From Candidatus Neomarinimicrobiota bacterium (GTDB lineage Bacteria; Fidelibacterota; JAANXI01), in the NCBI GenBank assembly GCA_021734025.1, contig JAIPJS010000003.1, forward strand, positions 1-64,000: a stretch of 64,000 nt of DNA. The letters run 5' to 3'. This document shows positions 44,101-53,312 of the stretch, piece after piece. Below the pieces are notes generated by a model, which was not told where the DNA came from, searched no databases, and saw only the letters and a program-made list of their open reading frames with translations. Position 1 is the stretch's first letter. Each line of letters begins with the position of its first letter. A program made the translations under genes and the position numbers.

Positions 44101-46980
44101 ATGTTAGATGACAAAATTTTTCAGAAGATTCACCTGGAGACCTTTATATCCCTGGACACCGAAACCACCGGCTTCGATCCGTTGCAGGACGACATCATCG
44201 AATTTGCTGCTGTGAAGTACGAAAAAGGGGAACCGGTTGATGAAATCAGCTTTCTTATTCAGCCACGAAAGACGGTGCCGGAAGAGATTACCCGGATTAC
44301 GGGTATTTCCAACGATATGGTCAAAGATGCGCCGCGATATGAGGATTTCCACAAAGAAATCCGGGACTTCCTTGCCGATTATCCCGTCGTAGCGCATAAT
44401 ATTGATTTTGACATTAATATGCTGGAAGCCCACTATCAGCGATCCGGTAGTGATCCGCCGGAGAATCAGCTGTATGACTCGCTGATCCTGGCCAGAACCT
44501 TTGCCTGGTGGCTTGTGGATCACAAATTGAAGACGGTGGCCAGGGCGTTCGGCGTGGAACGTTCCAACGAGCACCGGGCGCTGGCCGACGCGAAGATGGC
44601 CGGCGACAGCTTCCTGAAACTCGTCGGTATGATGGTCGCTACGCCGCTGGAGACCATACGCCAGTGCAATCACCTGTTGTCAGACGTGGACGTCCACACA
44701 AAGCAACTGTTTGTCGACGTGGCCAACCTCCTGATTTCCCGGAATGAACCTGAGGGTATTGGCGAGCCGCCGCTGAAGCCACCGAAGCGATTCAACATCT
44801 ATGGGGAAGGCGGCCTGGAGTTCGACGGCATGGGGGAACCGCTGGAATCCATCGATACGTTCGAGCTGACCCGCTATTTTACCAAAGATGGCGCCCTGGG
44901 ACAGTCCCTGAGCAAATTCGAGGAGCGGGACGCCCAGGCGGCTATGGCGGAAGCTGTGGCGAATTCATTGAACGATGGCACCTTTCTGGTGGCGGAAGCC
45001 GGCACCGGAGTCGGCAAGTCCCTGGCGTATACGCTGCCCGGCATCCTCTGGGCGCTGAAAAATAACGATCGCGGCGAGCGGCTGGTCATCAGCAGCAACA
45101 CCAAGAATCTCCAGGAGCAGCTCTTTTACAAGGATATCCCGTTTATTCACGACAGGCTCGGACTTGAGTTCAAAGCCGTCCTGCTGAAGGGGCGATCCAA
45201 CTATCTTTGTAAAAACAAGTGGGCGGACTTTTTCAGGAACGTCAGCCGGTTTGCAAAGAGGGAGCGTGTCGGAGCGCTGCCAATTGTGATTTGGGCGTCA
45301 CAGACCGAAACCGGGGATATTTCCGAAAACAACGGCTTCCATGAGGGGCGCAATGCCAATCTCTGGAACAAGGTTGCCAGTGAGAGTGGGTACTGCACCA
45401 CCAAGCGGTGCCAGAAATTCAACGGCTGTTTCCTGGGGCCGCTGAAAAAGCATGCAACCAACGCACATTTGGTATTGGTGAATCATTCGCTGCTGTTGGC
45501 GGATGCGGCATCCGGGCACATGGCCATTCCCGAGTATCACCATCTGGTGGTGGATGAGGCGCACAACCTGGAGAACAGCGCGTACCGGTATTTTGCGTCG
45601 GAGTTCGACATCTGGAAGATACGAAACGCGACAGGAACGCTTTACACCAAGAGTCGGGCGGAGTACGGCATCCTGGCGACGCTCAGGGTGGCTGTGACGC
45701 AAATGGACGAGGAGAAGGAGACTGGTGGTCTTGAATCCCAAATCGATGCTTCCATAGAAGGCTTAAGCGCCCTGGAGAAGGCGGCAGATGCGTTCCTTTC
45801 TGACTTTCACACCCAGGCCGCCCGTAATCAGCGCCAGTTTACCTACACCGAACGGGTGCGCTATACCAGCGAGTCCAGGCCGTTCGATTCGCTGGGCAAG
45901 CAAATCCAGGTAGTAAGGAACAGCTTTAAAGAGGTGATGGGCGTTCTGAAGGAACTCCATCAGCACCTGAAGGATTTCAGCGACGACTATATCACCGATG
46001 TGGATCAGATCCGGCAGGATATCCAATACAGTTACGATGAGCTGATAGAGATTGCGCATACCTTCCACGCCATCACCGAGGCCGCGGATCCCGAACAGAT
46101 CTACTGGTACGAGCTGCCGGTGAGCGAAAAGGGCCAGCCGAAGTTCATTACCACGCCGATTTCCGTTGGGGAGGTGCTGACCATGCACATGTACGACGAA
46201 CTCCGCACGGCCGTTTTCACCTCGGCAACGTTAAAGGTGGCCGATTCGTTTAAGTATTTTAAGAGTCGCACCGGACTGGATACGTTGGAGGAACGGGAAG
46301 TGGTCACCGCGGACTTCGGGAGCCCGTATTATCTTTCGGAGCAGATCATCGGCTGCGTGACATCCTATGTTGAACGCCCGGGATCGGAGGAACACAGCAA
46401 GCAGTTAGCCGAGATTGTCAGGAATATCACCGAACGATATCAGCGCGGTACTTTGGTGCTGACGACCTCATACCGGAATATGGATCAGATCTTCAGCGGC
46501 ATCGAGAGCTACTACCGGGAGATGGAAATCGGGCTCTTGCGGCAAACCAGAAACATCTCCCGCACCGACCTCATCGAGCAGTTCCGGGATGAGCAGTCCT
46601 CGGTACTCATCGGCACCGAAAGCTTCTGGGAGGGGGTAGACGTACCCGGGGAAGCGCTCCAGGTGCTGCTCATTGGCAAACTGCCGTTTTCGGTGCCCAC
46701 CGATCCGGTGGTGGAGGCCAATACGGCGGCTATCGAGGAGGCCGGCGGGAACGGATTTATTGATTATACGCTGCCGGAGGCCATCATCCAATTCCGCCAG
46801 GGCTTCGGCCGGCTCATCCGCTCCAGCACCGACTCCGGTGTGGTCATCATCGCCGATCCCCGTGTCGCCACTAAACAGTACGGCCGCTACATTGCCGATT
46901 CGCTCCCCATCGACCTGGAAATCTGCCAGACGCAGGATGCACTGTTTGATATGCTGGATAACTGGTTCCGGCGGAATTGA
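44101..46980 (+). CDS. dinG: DinG-type helicase with N-terminal exonuclease domain
   Basis: This encodes 959 residues. The N-terminal 180 residues form a DEDDh 3'-5' exonuclease (SLDTETTGFDPL with Asp19 and Glu21, HNIDFDINML, HRALADAKMAGD). The XPD/DinG helicase follows with Walker A AGTGVGKS near 300-307, VVDEAHNLEN, and TESFWEGVDVPGEALQVLL. Four cysteines (SNYLCKN, then CTTKRCQKFNGC) repeat the C-x4-C-x5-C spacing of the E. coli DinG [4Fe-4S] site. Exonuclease-fused DinG of Firmicutes usually lacks that cluster, so the combination is noteworthy. It probably unwinds 5'-3' at damage, R-loops or forks. Confidence 0.9.
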   Translation: MLDDKIFQKIHLETFISLDTETTGFDPLQDDIIEFAAVKYEKGEPVDEISFLIQPRKTVPEEITRITGISNDMVKDAPRYEDFHKEIRDFLADYPVVAHNIDFDINMLEAHYQRSGSDPPENQLYDSLILARTFAWWLVDHKLKTVARAFGVERSNEHRALADAKMAGDSFLKLVGMMVATPLETIRQCNHLLSDVDVHTKQLFVDVANLLISRNEPEGIGEPPLKPPKRFNIYGEGGLEFDGMGEPLESIDTFELTRYFTKDGALGQSLSKFEERDAQAAMAEAVANSLNDGTFLVAEAGTGVGKSLAYTLPGILWALKNNDRGERLVISSNTKNLQEQLFYKDIPFIHDRLGLEFKAVLLKGRSNYLCKNKWADFFRNVSRFAKRERVGALPIVIWASQTETGDISENNGFHEGRNANLWNKVASESGYCTTKRCQKFNGCFLGPLKKHATNAHLVLVNHSLLLADAASGHMAIPEYHHLVVDEAHNLENSAYRYFASEFDIWKIRNATGTLYTKSRAEYGILATLRVAVTQMDEEKETGGLESQIDASIEGLSALEKAADAFLSDFHTQAARNQRQFTYTERVRYTSESRPFDSLGKQIQVVRNSFKEVMGVLKELHQHLKDFSDDYITDVDQIRQDIQYSYDELIEIAHTFHAITEAADPEQIYWYELPVSEKGQPKFITTPISVGEVLTMHMYDELRTAVFTSATLKVADSFKYFKSRTGLDTLEEREVVTADFGSPYYLSEQIIGCVTSYVERPGSEEHSKQLAEIVRNITERYQRGTLVLTTSYRNMDQIFSGIESYYREMEIGLLRQTRNISRTDLIEQFRDEQSSVLIGTESFWEGVDVPGEALQVLLIGKLPFSVPTDPVVEANTAAIEEAGGNGFIDYTLPEAIIQFRQGFGRLIRSSTDSGVVIIADPRVATKQYGRYIADSLPIDLEICQTQDALFDMLDNWFRRN

Positions 46981-47049
46981 GGGATTTGTAAGCATCTTCA
47001 CATGGCTTGTTATTAAATTTGTTTAGACGGAGGGGATTGGATTCAGCGG

Positions 47050-47237
47050 CCGTCCCTGGCGGGATGTTTCAGTTTCTTGGCTCATGAAACCCCGGGATGA
47101 ATCCCGGGGCTATTCACTTGTCGCCCATGACAGAACTATTCCATGATCACCAGTATAGTCCCGGAGGGACGATTGCATTTAGCCCACCACGATAGTGGTG
47201 GGAGAATGATCCACACCGATTATAAGTCCCGTGGGCT
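47050..47237 (-). repeat. RAYT-type composite repeat, copy B (inverted orientation)
   Basis: The module order is reversed: CGTCCCTGGCGGGAT, CCCCGGGATGAATCCCGGGG, AGTCCCGGAGGGACG, CCCACCACGATAGTGGTGGG and AGTCCCGTGGG. It lies 3' of dinG. Confidence 0.75.
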
Positions 47238-47333
47238 CGTTAAATGTTTGCGTAACATTGATAGCGAAAGGCAATTTTTGAAGTTCGAACAGATGCTGTT
47301 GCTAAAATAACATTAACTCTTCAGAATCAATTA

Positions 47334-47368
47334 AAAAAGCCCCGGCTTGCGACGCGCCGGGGCTTTTT
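47334..47368. terminator. Strong bidirectional terminator
   Basis: Thirteen-bp perfect arms AAAAAGCCCCGGC and GCCGGGGCTTTTT enclose a 9-nt loop, with A and T tracts outside. It separates dinG (plus) from the convergent zinc-ribbon gene (minus). Confidence 0.9.
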
Positions 47369-47443
47369 GTATATAATTGAAGTTTGGCTTTCTTTAAGTT
47401 GAGTTCATAAACAAATTCTTTTTGGCCAGGATTTCCGATCTGT

Positions 47444-47467
47444 AGTGACATGCCATGGCATGTCACT
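47444..47467. repeat. 24-bp perfect palindrome
   Basis: The half-site AGTGACATGCCA is followed by its exact complement. It is related to the palindrome at 353-380 and sits 14 bp after the end of the zinc-ribbon gene. Confidence 0.75.
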
Positions 47468-47481
47468 CATTCCGTGGTTAA

Positions 47482-47670
47482 TCAATCCGCTGGCTGAATC
47501 CACGCCAATTCATCTTCCTGTAATTCACGTTTTCTGAACAGGGGATAGCCGCAGGAGCAGTGAAACATCTCCTCATCCCGGAGCCAGGCGTATTCGGTCT
47601 CGGCGGTGGACCAGGTGGTGTTGCATATAGGGCATTGAATCCCTTGCTGATCTGTGAGTGTGCTCTCCAT
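47482..47670 (-). CDS. Small zinc-ribbon-like protein
   Basis: This encodes 62 residues from ATG 47670, behind GGAGG at six bases. This excludes the longer frame starting at 47742. The sequence has IQCPICNTTW and then MFHCSCGYPLF. That is a CxxC ... CxC set able to bind one zinc, with an acidic C-terminal tail. I do not recognise a named family. It is divergent from uspA. Confidence 0.65.
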   Translation of the reverse strand: MESTLTDQQGIQCPICNTTWSTAETEYAWLRDEEMFHCSCGYPLFRKRELQEDELAWIQPAD

Positions 47671-47987
47671 AATAACCTCCGTTTCCTGTATTACACTTAT
47701 ATTATCGGCATGTTCCGGGAAAAGCAACAGTAAAGAGTACAAAAAGTGAACAAAAGGCGGGCAGGTGATTTATATCATAGAAATGGTGAAGTGAAAATTG
47801 GGTAGACGTTTCAGGCGCAAATCGGTAATATTTATTAGACTTAAAAAAATAGCACGCTGATTAACGCAGAAACTAAAGATAAACACAGATTAAAAACCGG
47901 GAATTTATTGATCTGGATAAGGTGAATATCCCTGATGATAATTAGTTAATGGATATCTCAATAAAAACTTAAAGTAAGGAGGAGTAA
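47671..47987. other. Divergent region between the zinc-ribbon gene and uspA
   Basis: A single AATAGCACGCTGATTAACGC arm of the ACGCAGAT family (47849-47895) lies about 90 bp before uspA. Both promoters should be here. AAGGAGGAG directly precedes the uspA ATG. Confidence 0.5.
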
Positions 47988-48452
47988 ATGCCTGATATAA
48001 AGAACATTCTGTATACCACAGATTTCTCTGAATATTCAAAGTATGCGCTCCCGTATGCCGTCGAAATGGTGGAGAAATTCAATGGAACGCTCCATTGTAT
48101 GTATGTAGTTGAACCGATTAATGCGCCGGTGGATTTCGGGTGGACCCAGGTGAATTATGCCGAACTGGAGGAGAATCACACCGAGCACGCCAAAAAGAGC
48201 CTGGATTCGATTATTGAAGAGGATGTGCCTGCTGGTATTCCAACCAGGTCAGAAGTTCGTCTCGGCCGGAGTTTTAAAGAGATTATAGATTACGCCAGGG
48301 AAAACGACATCGACATGATCGTGATGGCTACACATGGCCTGAGCGGACTCAGCCACATCCTGTTCGGCAGTACTACGGAAAAGGTTGTCCGGAAGTCTCC
48401 ATGTCCAGTGCTGACCATCCGTCACCCGGAACACGAATTCGAAATGCCGTAG
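47988..48452 (+). CDS. uspA: Universal stress protein A family
   Basis: This encodes 154 residues of a single Usp domain. The opening IKNILYTTDFSEYSKYALPY is typical, and the C-terminal ATP-binding loop reads ATHGLSGLSHILFGST, the G-x2-G-x9-G-(S/T) pattern. Usp proteins help survive starvation and stress, often as dimers, with mechanisms that differ between members. A strong AAGGAGGAG precedes the ATG. The TPR gene begins one base after its stop. Confidence 0.93.
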   Translation: MPDIKNILYTTDFSEYSKYALPYAVEMVEKFNGTLHCMYVVEPINAPVDFGWTQVNYAELEENHTEHAKKSLDSIIEEDVPAGIPTRSEVRLGRSFKEIIDYARENDIDMIVMATHGLSGLSHILFGSTTEKVVRKSPCPVLTIRHPEHEFEMP

Positions 48453-48453
48453 T

Positions 48454-49584
48454 TTGCATAGATCTTATCACCACGCAATCTGGATTATACTCCTCCTCTG
48501 TGGAAGTCTGTCGGCCCAGCCCGTACCGCCGATTCCTGGCGACAGCCTGTTACGGGCCGGTATCCATCATATGTACAACTACGATCGACGCCAGGGGAAA
48601 GAGCTGTTTCAGCAGGTTACAGAGCGGTACCCGGAACACCCGGCAGGGCCGCTGCTCATCGGGGTGGCGGACTGGATGATCGTCCGCGGCACCCACGGCG
48701 TGGAAGCCAGCGAAGAGACGCTCTTGGTGCGGATTGATGAGGCAGCGAAGCTTTGCGAGCCGTATGTGGAAGCGCATCCCGGCGATCCGTATGGCTGGTT
48801 GCTCTACGGAATGTCGCTGGGGATCCAGGCGCGGGTCGATCTGGCGCGTAAACACTGGGTGAAGGCGGCAGTTCACGGATATTCCGGAATTCAAAAGGTC
48901 AAGAAAGCCGAGGAATTAGCGCCAAACCTCGCGGACACAAAACTCGCGATGGGCGCGTTTCACTACTACGTTGGCATGTCCGGAGCACTCCTCAAAACGG
49001 CGGCCCGCATCATCGGGTTGCACGGTACCAGGGAAGAAGGGAAAGCGGAGCTGACGCGGGCAGCCAATCACGGGCGATACGGACATCCTGAAGCCAACAG
49101 CATCCTGATGTACATCGATGGCTATCTCGAGGATAATGTTCCCGCAGCGCTGGCGCGGGCCGAGTCGCTGACCGCGGTCTACTCCGGAAGCCCGTACTAT
49201 TGGGCAATGCGCGGCGATTTCGAGTATGCCGTCGGAGACACAACAGCGGGTAAGGCGTCACTGGACACACTGCAAAAACTCATCCCCGGCTTAGACCGCT
49301 TTTACCAGGAGGAATTCGGCAATAAGGTAACCTACCTGCGGGGATTGCAGCTGTTTGCCAGAGATGAGTCTCGGAGCGCTATCGATTGTTTACAGGTTTA
49401 TCTCAGCAATAATGTAGACGAATACGATTTCCACGGAATTAACGCGAATTTGGTTATTGGGCGGGCGTATCTGCAGCTCGGTGAACGGCACCAGGCAGAA
49501 CAATATCTTGACAAAGTAACCTCGGAGGATATACCATCACGGATGCGAACAGAGGCCAAAAAAGTTTTACAAACCTTGGAATGA
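48454..49584 (+). CDS. Exported TPR-containing protein
   Basis: This encodes about 376 residues. The only start that keeps the signal peptide (HAIWIILLLCGSLSAQ, cut near SAQ-PV) is TTG 48454, which lacks a clear Shine-Dalgarno sequence. Coupling to uspA, whose TAG ends at 48452, may supply initiation. The mature part is alpha-helical with tetratricopeptide-like units (for example LFQQVTERYPEHPAGPLLIG, LQLGERHQAEQYLDKV). It likely acts as a periplasmic or outer-membrane scaffold. The partner is unknown. Confidence 0.7.
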   Translation: MHRSYHHAIWIILLLCGSLSAQPVPPIPGDSLLRAGIHHMYNYDRRQGKELFQQVTERYPEHPAGPLLIGVADWMIVRGTHGVEASEETLLVRIDEAAKLCEPYVEAHPGDPYGWLLYGMSLGIQARVDLARKHWVKAAVHGYSGIQKVKKAEELAPNLADTKLAMGAFHYYVGMSGALLKTAARIIGLHGTREEGKAELTRAANHGRYGHPEANSILMYIDGYLEDNVPAALARAESLTAVYSGSPYYWAMRGDFEYAVGDTTAGKASLDTLQKLIPGLDRFYQEEFGNKVTYLRGLQLFARDESRSAIDCLQVYLSNNVDEYDFHGINANLVIGRAYLQLGERHQAEQYLDKVTSEDIPSRMRTEAKKVLQTLE

Positions 49585-49770
49585 GGGTTACAGTCATTTT
49601 TTCTTGTAAATATCAAAAGATGTATAATTCCGCTTGTAGTCCGATGAAATCGGGTTCAAACGGGAGAGCCTCTGGGGTAGTTTTTTTGAACGAGCAAACT
49701 GGAAAAAATTCCATTTGATTCCAAATCCCCCCGCGGCTACTTTTCATCAGTGATGAATCAGGATAATTTT

Positions 49771-50865
49771 ATGAGTAACTCTTCCCACAGAAAAGCGACC
49801 CGGCAGGTGATGGTTGGCAACGTTCCGGTGGGCGGAACGGCTGCGATTTCCGTGCAGTCCATGACCACGACGAAGACTGAAGATGCCGTAGCAACCATCG
49901 ATCAAATCCAGCGCCTGGAAGAAGCCGGTTGCCAGATTATCCGCGTGACCGTACCCAGCCAGGAAGCCGCGGCATCTTTGGAAAAAATTAAGCAGGCGTG
50001 TAGTATACCGGTAGTTGCCGATATTCACTTTAATCATGTGATGGCGTTGCACGCAGTGGACGCCGGCGCGGACAAGATCCGCATCAATCCCGGGAATATT
50101 GGAAACGCCCGACGGGTGGCAGAGATTCTGGCGAAAGTCAAATCAGCTGGGATTCCGATACGCATCGGCGTCAACGCCGGAAGCCTGGAAAAGGATCTGC
50201 TGGAGAAATACGGCTATCCCACCGCTGATGCCATGGTAGAGAGCGCCGCCCGGCACATCGATATCTGCCGGGAACACGGATTTGACGATATTATCGTCTC
50301 GCTCAAAGCCTCAGACGTCCCATTGATGATCGCGACGTATCGCAAATTTTCCAAGCAGTATGACTATCCATTGCATCTCGGTGTGACGGAGGCGGGGCCA
50401 TACCGGCAGGGCTCCGTTAAATCTGCCGTAGGCATCGGAACCCTCTTATCCGAAGGTATTGGTGACACCATTCGGGTTTCTCTGGCTGACGATCCGGTGA
50501 AGGAAGTGCAGGTGGGTTACCAGATCCTGAAATCGCTGAATCTCTCTACGAAGGGCGCCACGGTGGTGGCGTGTCCCACCTGTGGGCGGTTGGAGGTCGA
50601 TCTGTTTCCCATGGTGGAGCAGGTGGAATCGTATCTGGAGAAGACCGACAAGACGCTGAAAGTCGCCATCATGGGATGTGCGGTGAACGGCCCCGGCGAA
50701 GCGGGCGATGCGGATATTGGCGTCGCCTGCGGGAAGCACGAGGCGTTGTTATTCCGGGCCGGTGAGCCGATCGGGAAGATTCCGGAAGACCAGGTGGTTG
50801 AGCGGCTTATTCAGGAAATTGATGCCTGGCCGGAAGAGGAATCACTCAAACCAGAGGTTGCATGA
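49771..50865 (+). CDS. ispG: 4-hydroxy-3-methylbut-2-enyl diphosphate synthase
   Basis: This encodes 364 residues from ATG 49771, behind AGGAT; upstream GTG/ATG codons at 49750 and 49753 are less well placed. IspG reduces MEcPP to HMBPP in the MEP isoprenoid pathway with a [4Fe-4S] cluster. The ligands Cys268, Cys271 (ACPTCGR), Cys303 and Glu310 (GCAVNGPGEA) are present. The length is that of the short two-domain bacterial form, not the 600-residue form with an insert found in plants, Chlamydiae and Bacteroidota. Confidence 0.95.
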   Translation: MSNSSHRKATRQVMVGNVPVGGTAAISVQSMTTTKTEDAVATIDQIQRLEEAGCQIIRVTVPSQEAAASLEKIKQACSIPVVADIHFNHVMALHAVDAGADKIRINPGNIGNARRVAEILAKVKSAGIPIRIGVNAGSLEKDLLEKYGYPTADAMVESAARHIDICREHGFDDIIVSLKASDVPLMIATYRKFSKQYDYPLHLGVTEAGPYRQGSVKSAVGIGTLLSEGIGDTIRVSLADDPVKEVQVGYQILKSLNLSTKGATVVACPTCGRLEVDLFPMVEQVESYLEKTDKTLKVAIMGCAVNGPGEAGDADIGVACGKHEALLFRAGEPIGKIPEDQVVERLIQEIDAWPEEESLKPEVA

Positions 50866-51314
50866 TGAAGATTACCGGATCGCTTTTTCTATCGCTGGGA
50901 ATAGTTTTATTGGGTTTTGTGCCGGTTATGGGACAATCAAAAGCCGCCGGTCAAAAGCCTTCGGCTTCAAACACGGAAGTCGTGTCAACCGGGATGGCTA
51001 TCTATTGGAAGGCCATGTCGCAGGAAGAGAAGAATACATTCCTCACCGGGTATCTTACCAGCCACTATGAAATTGTAAAAAAGACGGAATCCTCCCGAGC
51101 AAGTCATTCCAAAGAAATCCGGGAATTGCGGGAAGAACTCAGAAAAACGATATCATATCTGAAGGTCAGTTCGTACGAAGACCGGCAGGCATTCATACAG
51201 TTGATTGACCGGTTTTACCGGCGGAATCTGCACAAGGGCAGCGATTTTGAGGACGCGCTGGCCTACGCCTACCGGATGCTGCCATCGCAGCAACAGTCCT
51301 CAGCAGCAGAGTAG
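50862..51314 (+). CDS. Unknown exported helical protein
   Basis: This encodes 150 residues. It overlaps the ispG stop by 4 bp (ATGA), with a second ATG three bases on. A signal peptide (SLFLSLGIVLLGFVPVMG) precedes an Ala/Ser-rich segment and a long charged helical region (KEIRELREELRKTISYLK). It ends EDALAYAYRML and a Gln/Ser tail. I do not recognise the family. Coupling to ispG suggests co-expression only. Confidence 0.55.
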   Translation: MMKITGSLFLSLGIVLLGFVPVMGQSKAAGQKPSASNTEVVSTGMAIYWKAMSQEEKNTFLTGYLTSHYEIVKKTESSRASHSKEIRELREELRKTISYLKVSSYEDRQAFIQLIDRFYRRNLHKGSDFEDALAYAYRMLPSQQQSSAAE

Positions 51315-51413
51315 TCGTACCGAAGTAAAACGAGTTCGTAGGTAGTGCCTGCGTTGACATCAGTCTTGCAGGATAAGTATTTCCGTTTCAGTTAAAAAAA
51401 ATTGGAGAATGCA

Positions 51414-52949
51414 ATGTTTGCACAAGTACTCAGCAGTACGGTACTGGGCATCGATGCCTATATCGTTAAGGTCGAGGTACATCTGGAAGATCAGGTGCCG
51501 AAATTTTTCATGGTGGGACTGCCGGAAGGGGCGGTGAAGGAGAGCAAGAGCCGGGTCTTTTCGGCTATTAAGAACTCCGGCTATTTTTATAAAGCCAAGC
51601 GCACTACCATCAATCTGGCGCCGGCGGATATCCGCAAGGAAGGTAGCGCATTCGATCTTCCCATCGCTATCGGCTTGCTGGCGGGACACGGTCACGTGAA
51701 GCATGAGCTGCTGGAAGAGTATATCCTGCTGGGAGAGCTGGCACTGGACGGCAATCTCCGGCCGATTCACGGCGCGCTGCCAATCTCCATTTGCGCCAAG
51801 TCCAATGATGTGAGGGGCATTATCCTCCCGGAGAAGAACGCGAAGGAGGCGTCGCTCACCGACGAGCTGGAGATTATCCCGGCGAAGAATCTCCGGGACG
51901 TGGTGGACTTCCTGAACGAGGAACACTCCATTCCGCCGTATTCCATAGATATCGAATCCATATTCGAGGAGCAGTCCCAATACCGCATCGACTTCACCGA
52001 CGTCAAGGGGCAGGAGCACGTGAAGCGCGCTCTGGAGGTTGCCGCTGCCGGAGGACATAATATTATCATGATTGGGCCGCCCGGTTCCGGGAAAACCATG
52101 ATAGCCAAGCGATTTCCGACGATCCTTCCAAAGATGGCGCTGGAGGAGGCGCTCGCTACAACGAAAATCCACTCCGTCGCCGGTCTGATGCCGGATGGTG
52201 AGGGTATTATTGCAACCCGGCCGTTCCGGAGTCCGCATCACACGATTTCCGACGCCGCATTGGTTGGCGGCGGACGAATTCCGCGTCCCGGCGAAGTCAG
52301 CCTGGCGCACCACGGTGTGTTATTCCTGGACGAGCTGCCGGAATTTAAAAAGAACGTGCTGGAGGTCATGCGCCAGCCGCTGGAAAATGATACGGTAACC
52401 ATCTCCCGGGCTATGGTTTCGTTGTCGTATCCGGCCAACTTCATGTTGATCGCTGCGATGAATCCGTGTCCATGCGGCTACGCCACCGACCCGACCAACA
52501 CATGCAGCTGTTCCGTCCCACAGATTCAGAAATACATGAGCAAGGTGAGCGGGCCGTTGCTGGATCGGATCGATATCCACATCGAGGTGCCGGCGGTGAA
52601 GTTTTCCGAACTGAGCAGCGACCGGAAAGGCGAGCCGTCGGAGTCCATCCGGTCGCGGGTGCAGACCGCCCGGGAGCACCAGCTGGAGCGATTCCAAAAG
52701 CGGAAGGATATGTTCTGCAACGCGGATATGGAGAGCAAGGACATCCGCAAGTATTGCCAGGTTGGAGAGCAGAGCCGATCGCTGTTGAAAGCGGCAATCA
52801 ACAAACTCGGCCTCAGTGCCCGGGCGTACGACCGGATTCTGAAGGTCTCCCGCACCATCGCCGACCTGGAGGGTGCCGAAGACATTCGACCGGAGTTCAT
52901 CAGCGAGGCCATCCAATACCGGAGTCTGGATCGGCAGTTGTGGGCGTAA
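51414..52949 (+). CDS. comM: YifB/ComM-family Mg-chelatase-like AAA+ ATPase
   Basis: This encodes 511 residues from ATG 51414; TTGGAG at 51402-51407 is its ribosome-binding site rather than a start. The N-terminal ChlI-like domain (KVEVHLEDQVPKFFMVGLPE) is followed by AAA+ Walker A GPPGSGKT near 221-228, then VLFLDELPEF, MNPCPCGYATDPTNTCSC and the C-terminal Mg_chelatase_C (LSARAYDRILKVSRTIADLE). ComM of Vibrio is a hexameric helicase that promotes branch migration in natural transformation. Whether this organism is transformable is unknown. Confidence 0.93.
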   Translation: MFAQVLSSTVLGIDAYIVKVEVHLEDQVPKFFMVGLPEGAVKESKSRVFSAIKNSGYFYKAKRTTINLAPADIRKEGSAFDLPIAIGLLAGHGHVKHELLEEYILLGELALDGNLRPIHGALPISICAKSNDVRGIILPEKNAKEASLTDELEIIPAKNLRDVVDFLNEEHSIPPYSIDIESIFEEQSQYRIDFTDVKGQEHVKRALEVAAAGGHNIIMIGPPGSGKTMIAKRFPTILPKMALEEALATTKIHSVAGLMPDGEGIIATRPFRSPHHTISDAALVGGGRIPRPGEVSLAHHGVLFLDELPEFKKNVLEVMRQPLENDTVTISRAMVSLSYPANFMLIAAMNPCPCGYATDPTNTCSCSVPQIQKYMSKVSGPLLDRIDIHIEVPAVKFSELSSDRKGEPSESIRSRVQTAREHQLERFQKRKDMFCNADMESKDIRKYCQVGEQSRSLLKAAINKLGLSARAYDRILKVSRTIADLEGAEDIRPEFISEAIQYRSLDRQLWA

Positions 52950-53052
52950 CGACAGTGTTCAGGTATTGGAGTGTTCAAGTGTTCAGGTTCTGGTTTCCTT
53001 TATAAGGGAGAAGTATTAAAACGGGAAGTTGGAAACTATACCAACAGCCAAT

Positions 53053-53276
53053 CGTCCGTGCCGGGACTATGGTTTGATTTCGACTCTGCCACCCACCACT
53101 GACGTGGTGGGCTGAAGGCACTCGTCCCTCCGGGACTCTTTCAAACAATGACCGCTTACACTGGAAATTAATGGTGTCGCTTTCCGTCCCGGCAGGGACG
53201 GACTGCTTTCAGCCTCGGGCGTTAACCCGGGGAACAATGGTCTCATAAACAAGAAAGTCCCGCCAGGGACGACTGA
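53053..53276 (+). repeat. RAYT-type composite repeat, copy C (left of the transposase)
   Basis: Six palindromic modules occur in order: CGTCCGTGCCGGGACT, CCCACCACTGACGTGGTGGG, CGTCCCTCCGGGACT, a CAAACAATGACC spacer, CCGTCCCGGCAGGGACGG, CCTCGGGCGTTAACCCGGGG and AGTCCCGCCAGGGACG. It ends 36 bp before the transposase ATG. Confidence 0.85.
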
Positions 53277-53312
53277 TACCCGGTAAAACTTGTCAACAAT
53301 GGAGAAAATGTT

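Noticed and set aside
49600-49770. Possible tRNA-like text (GGTTCAAACGGGAGAGCC) upstream of ispG
   Set aside because: The acceptor and anticodon arms cannot be formed around it.
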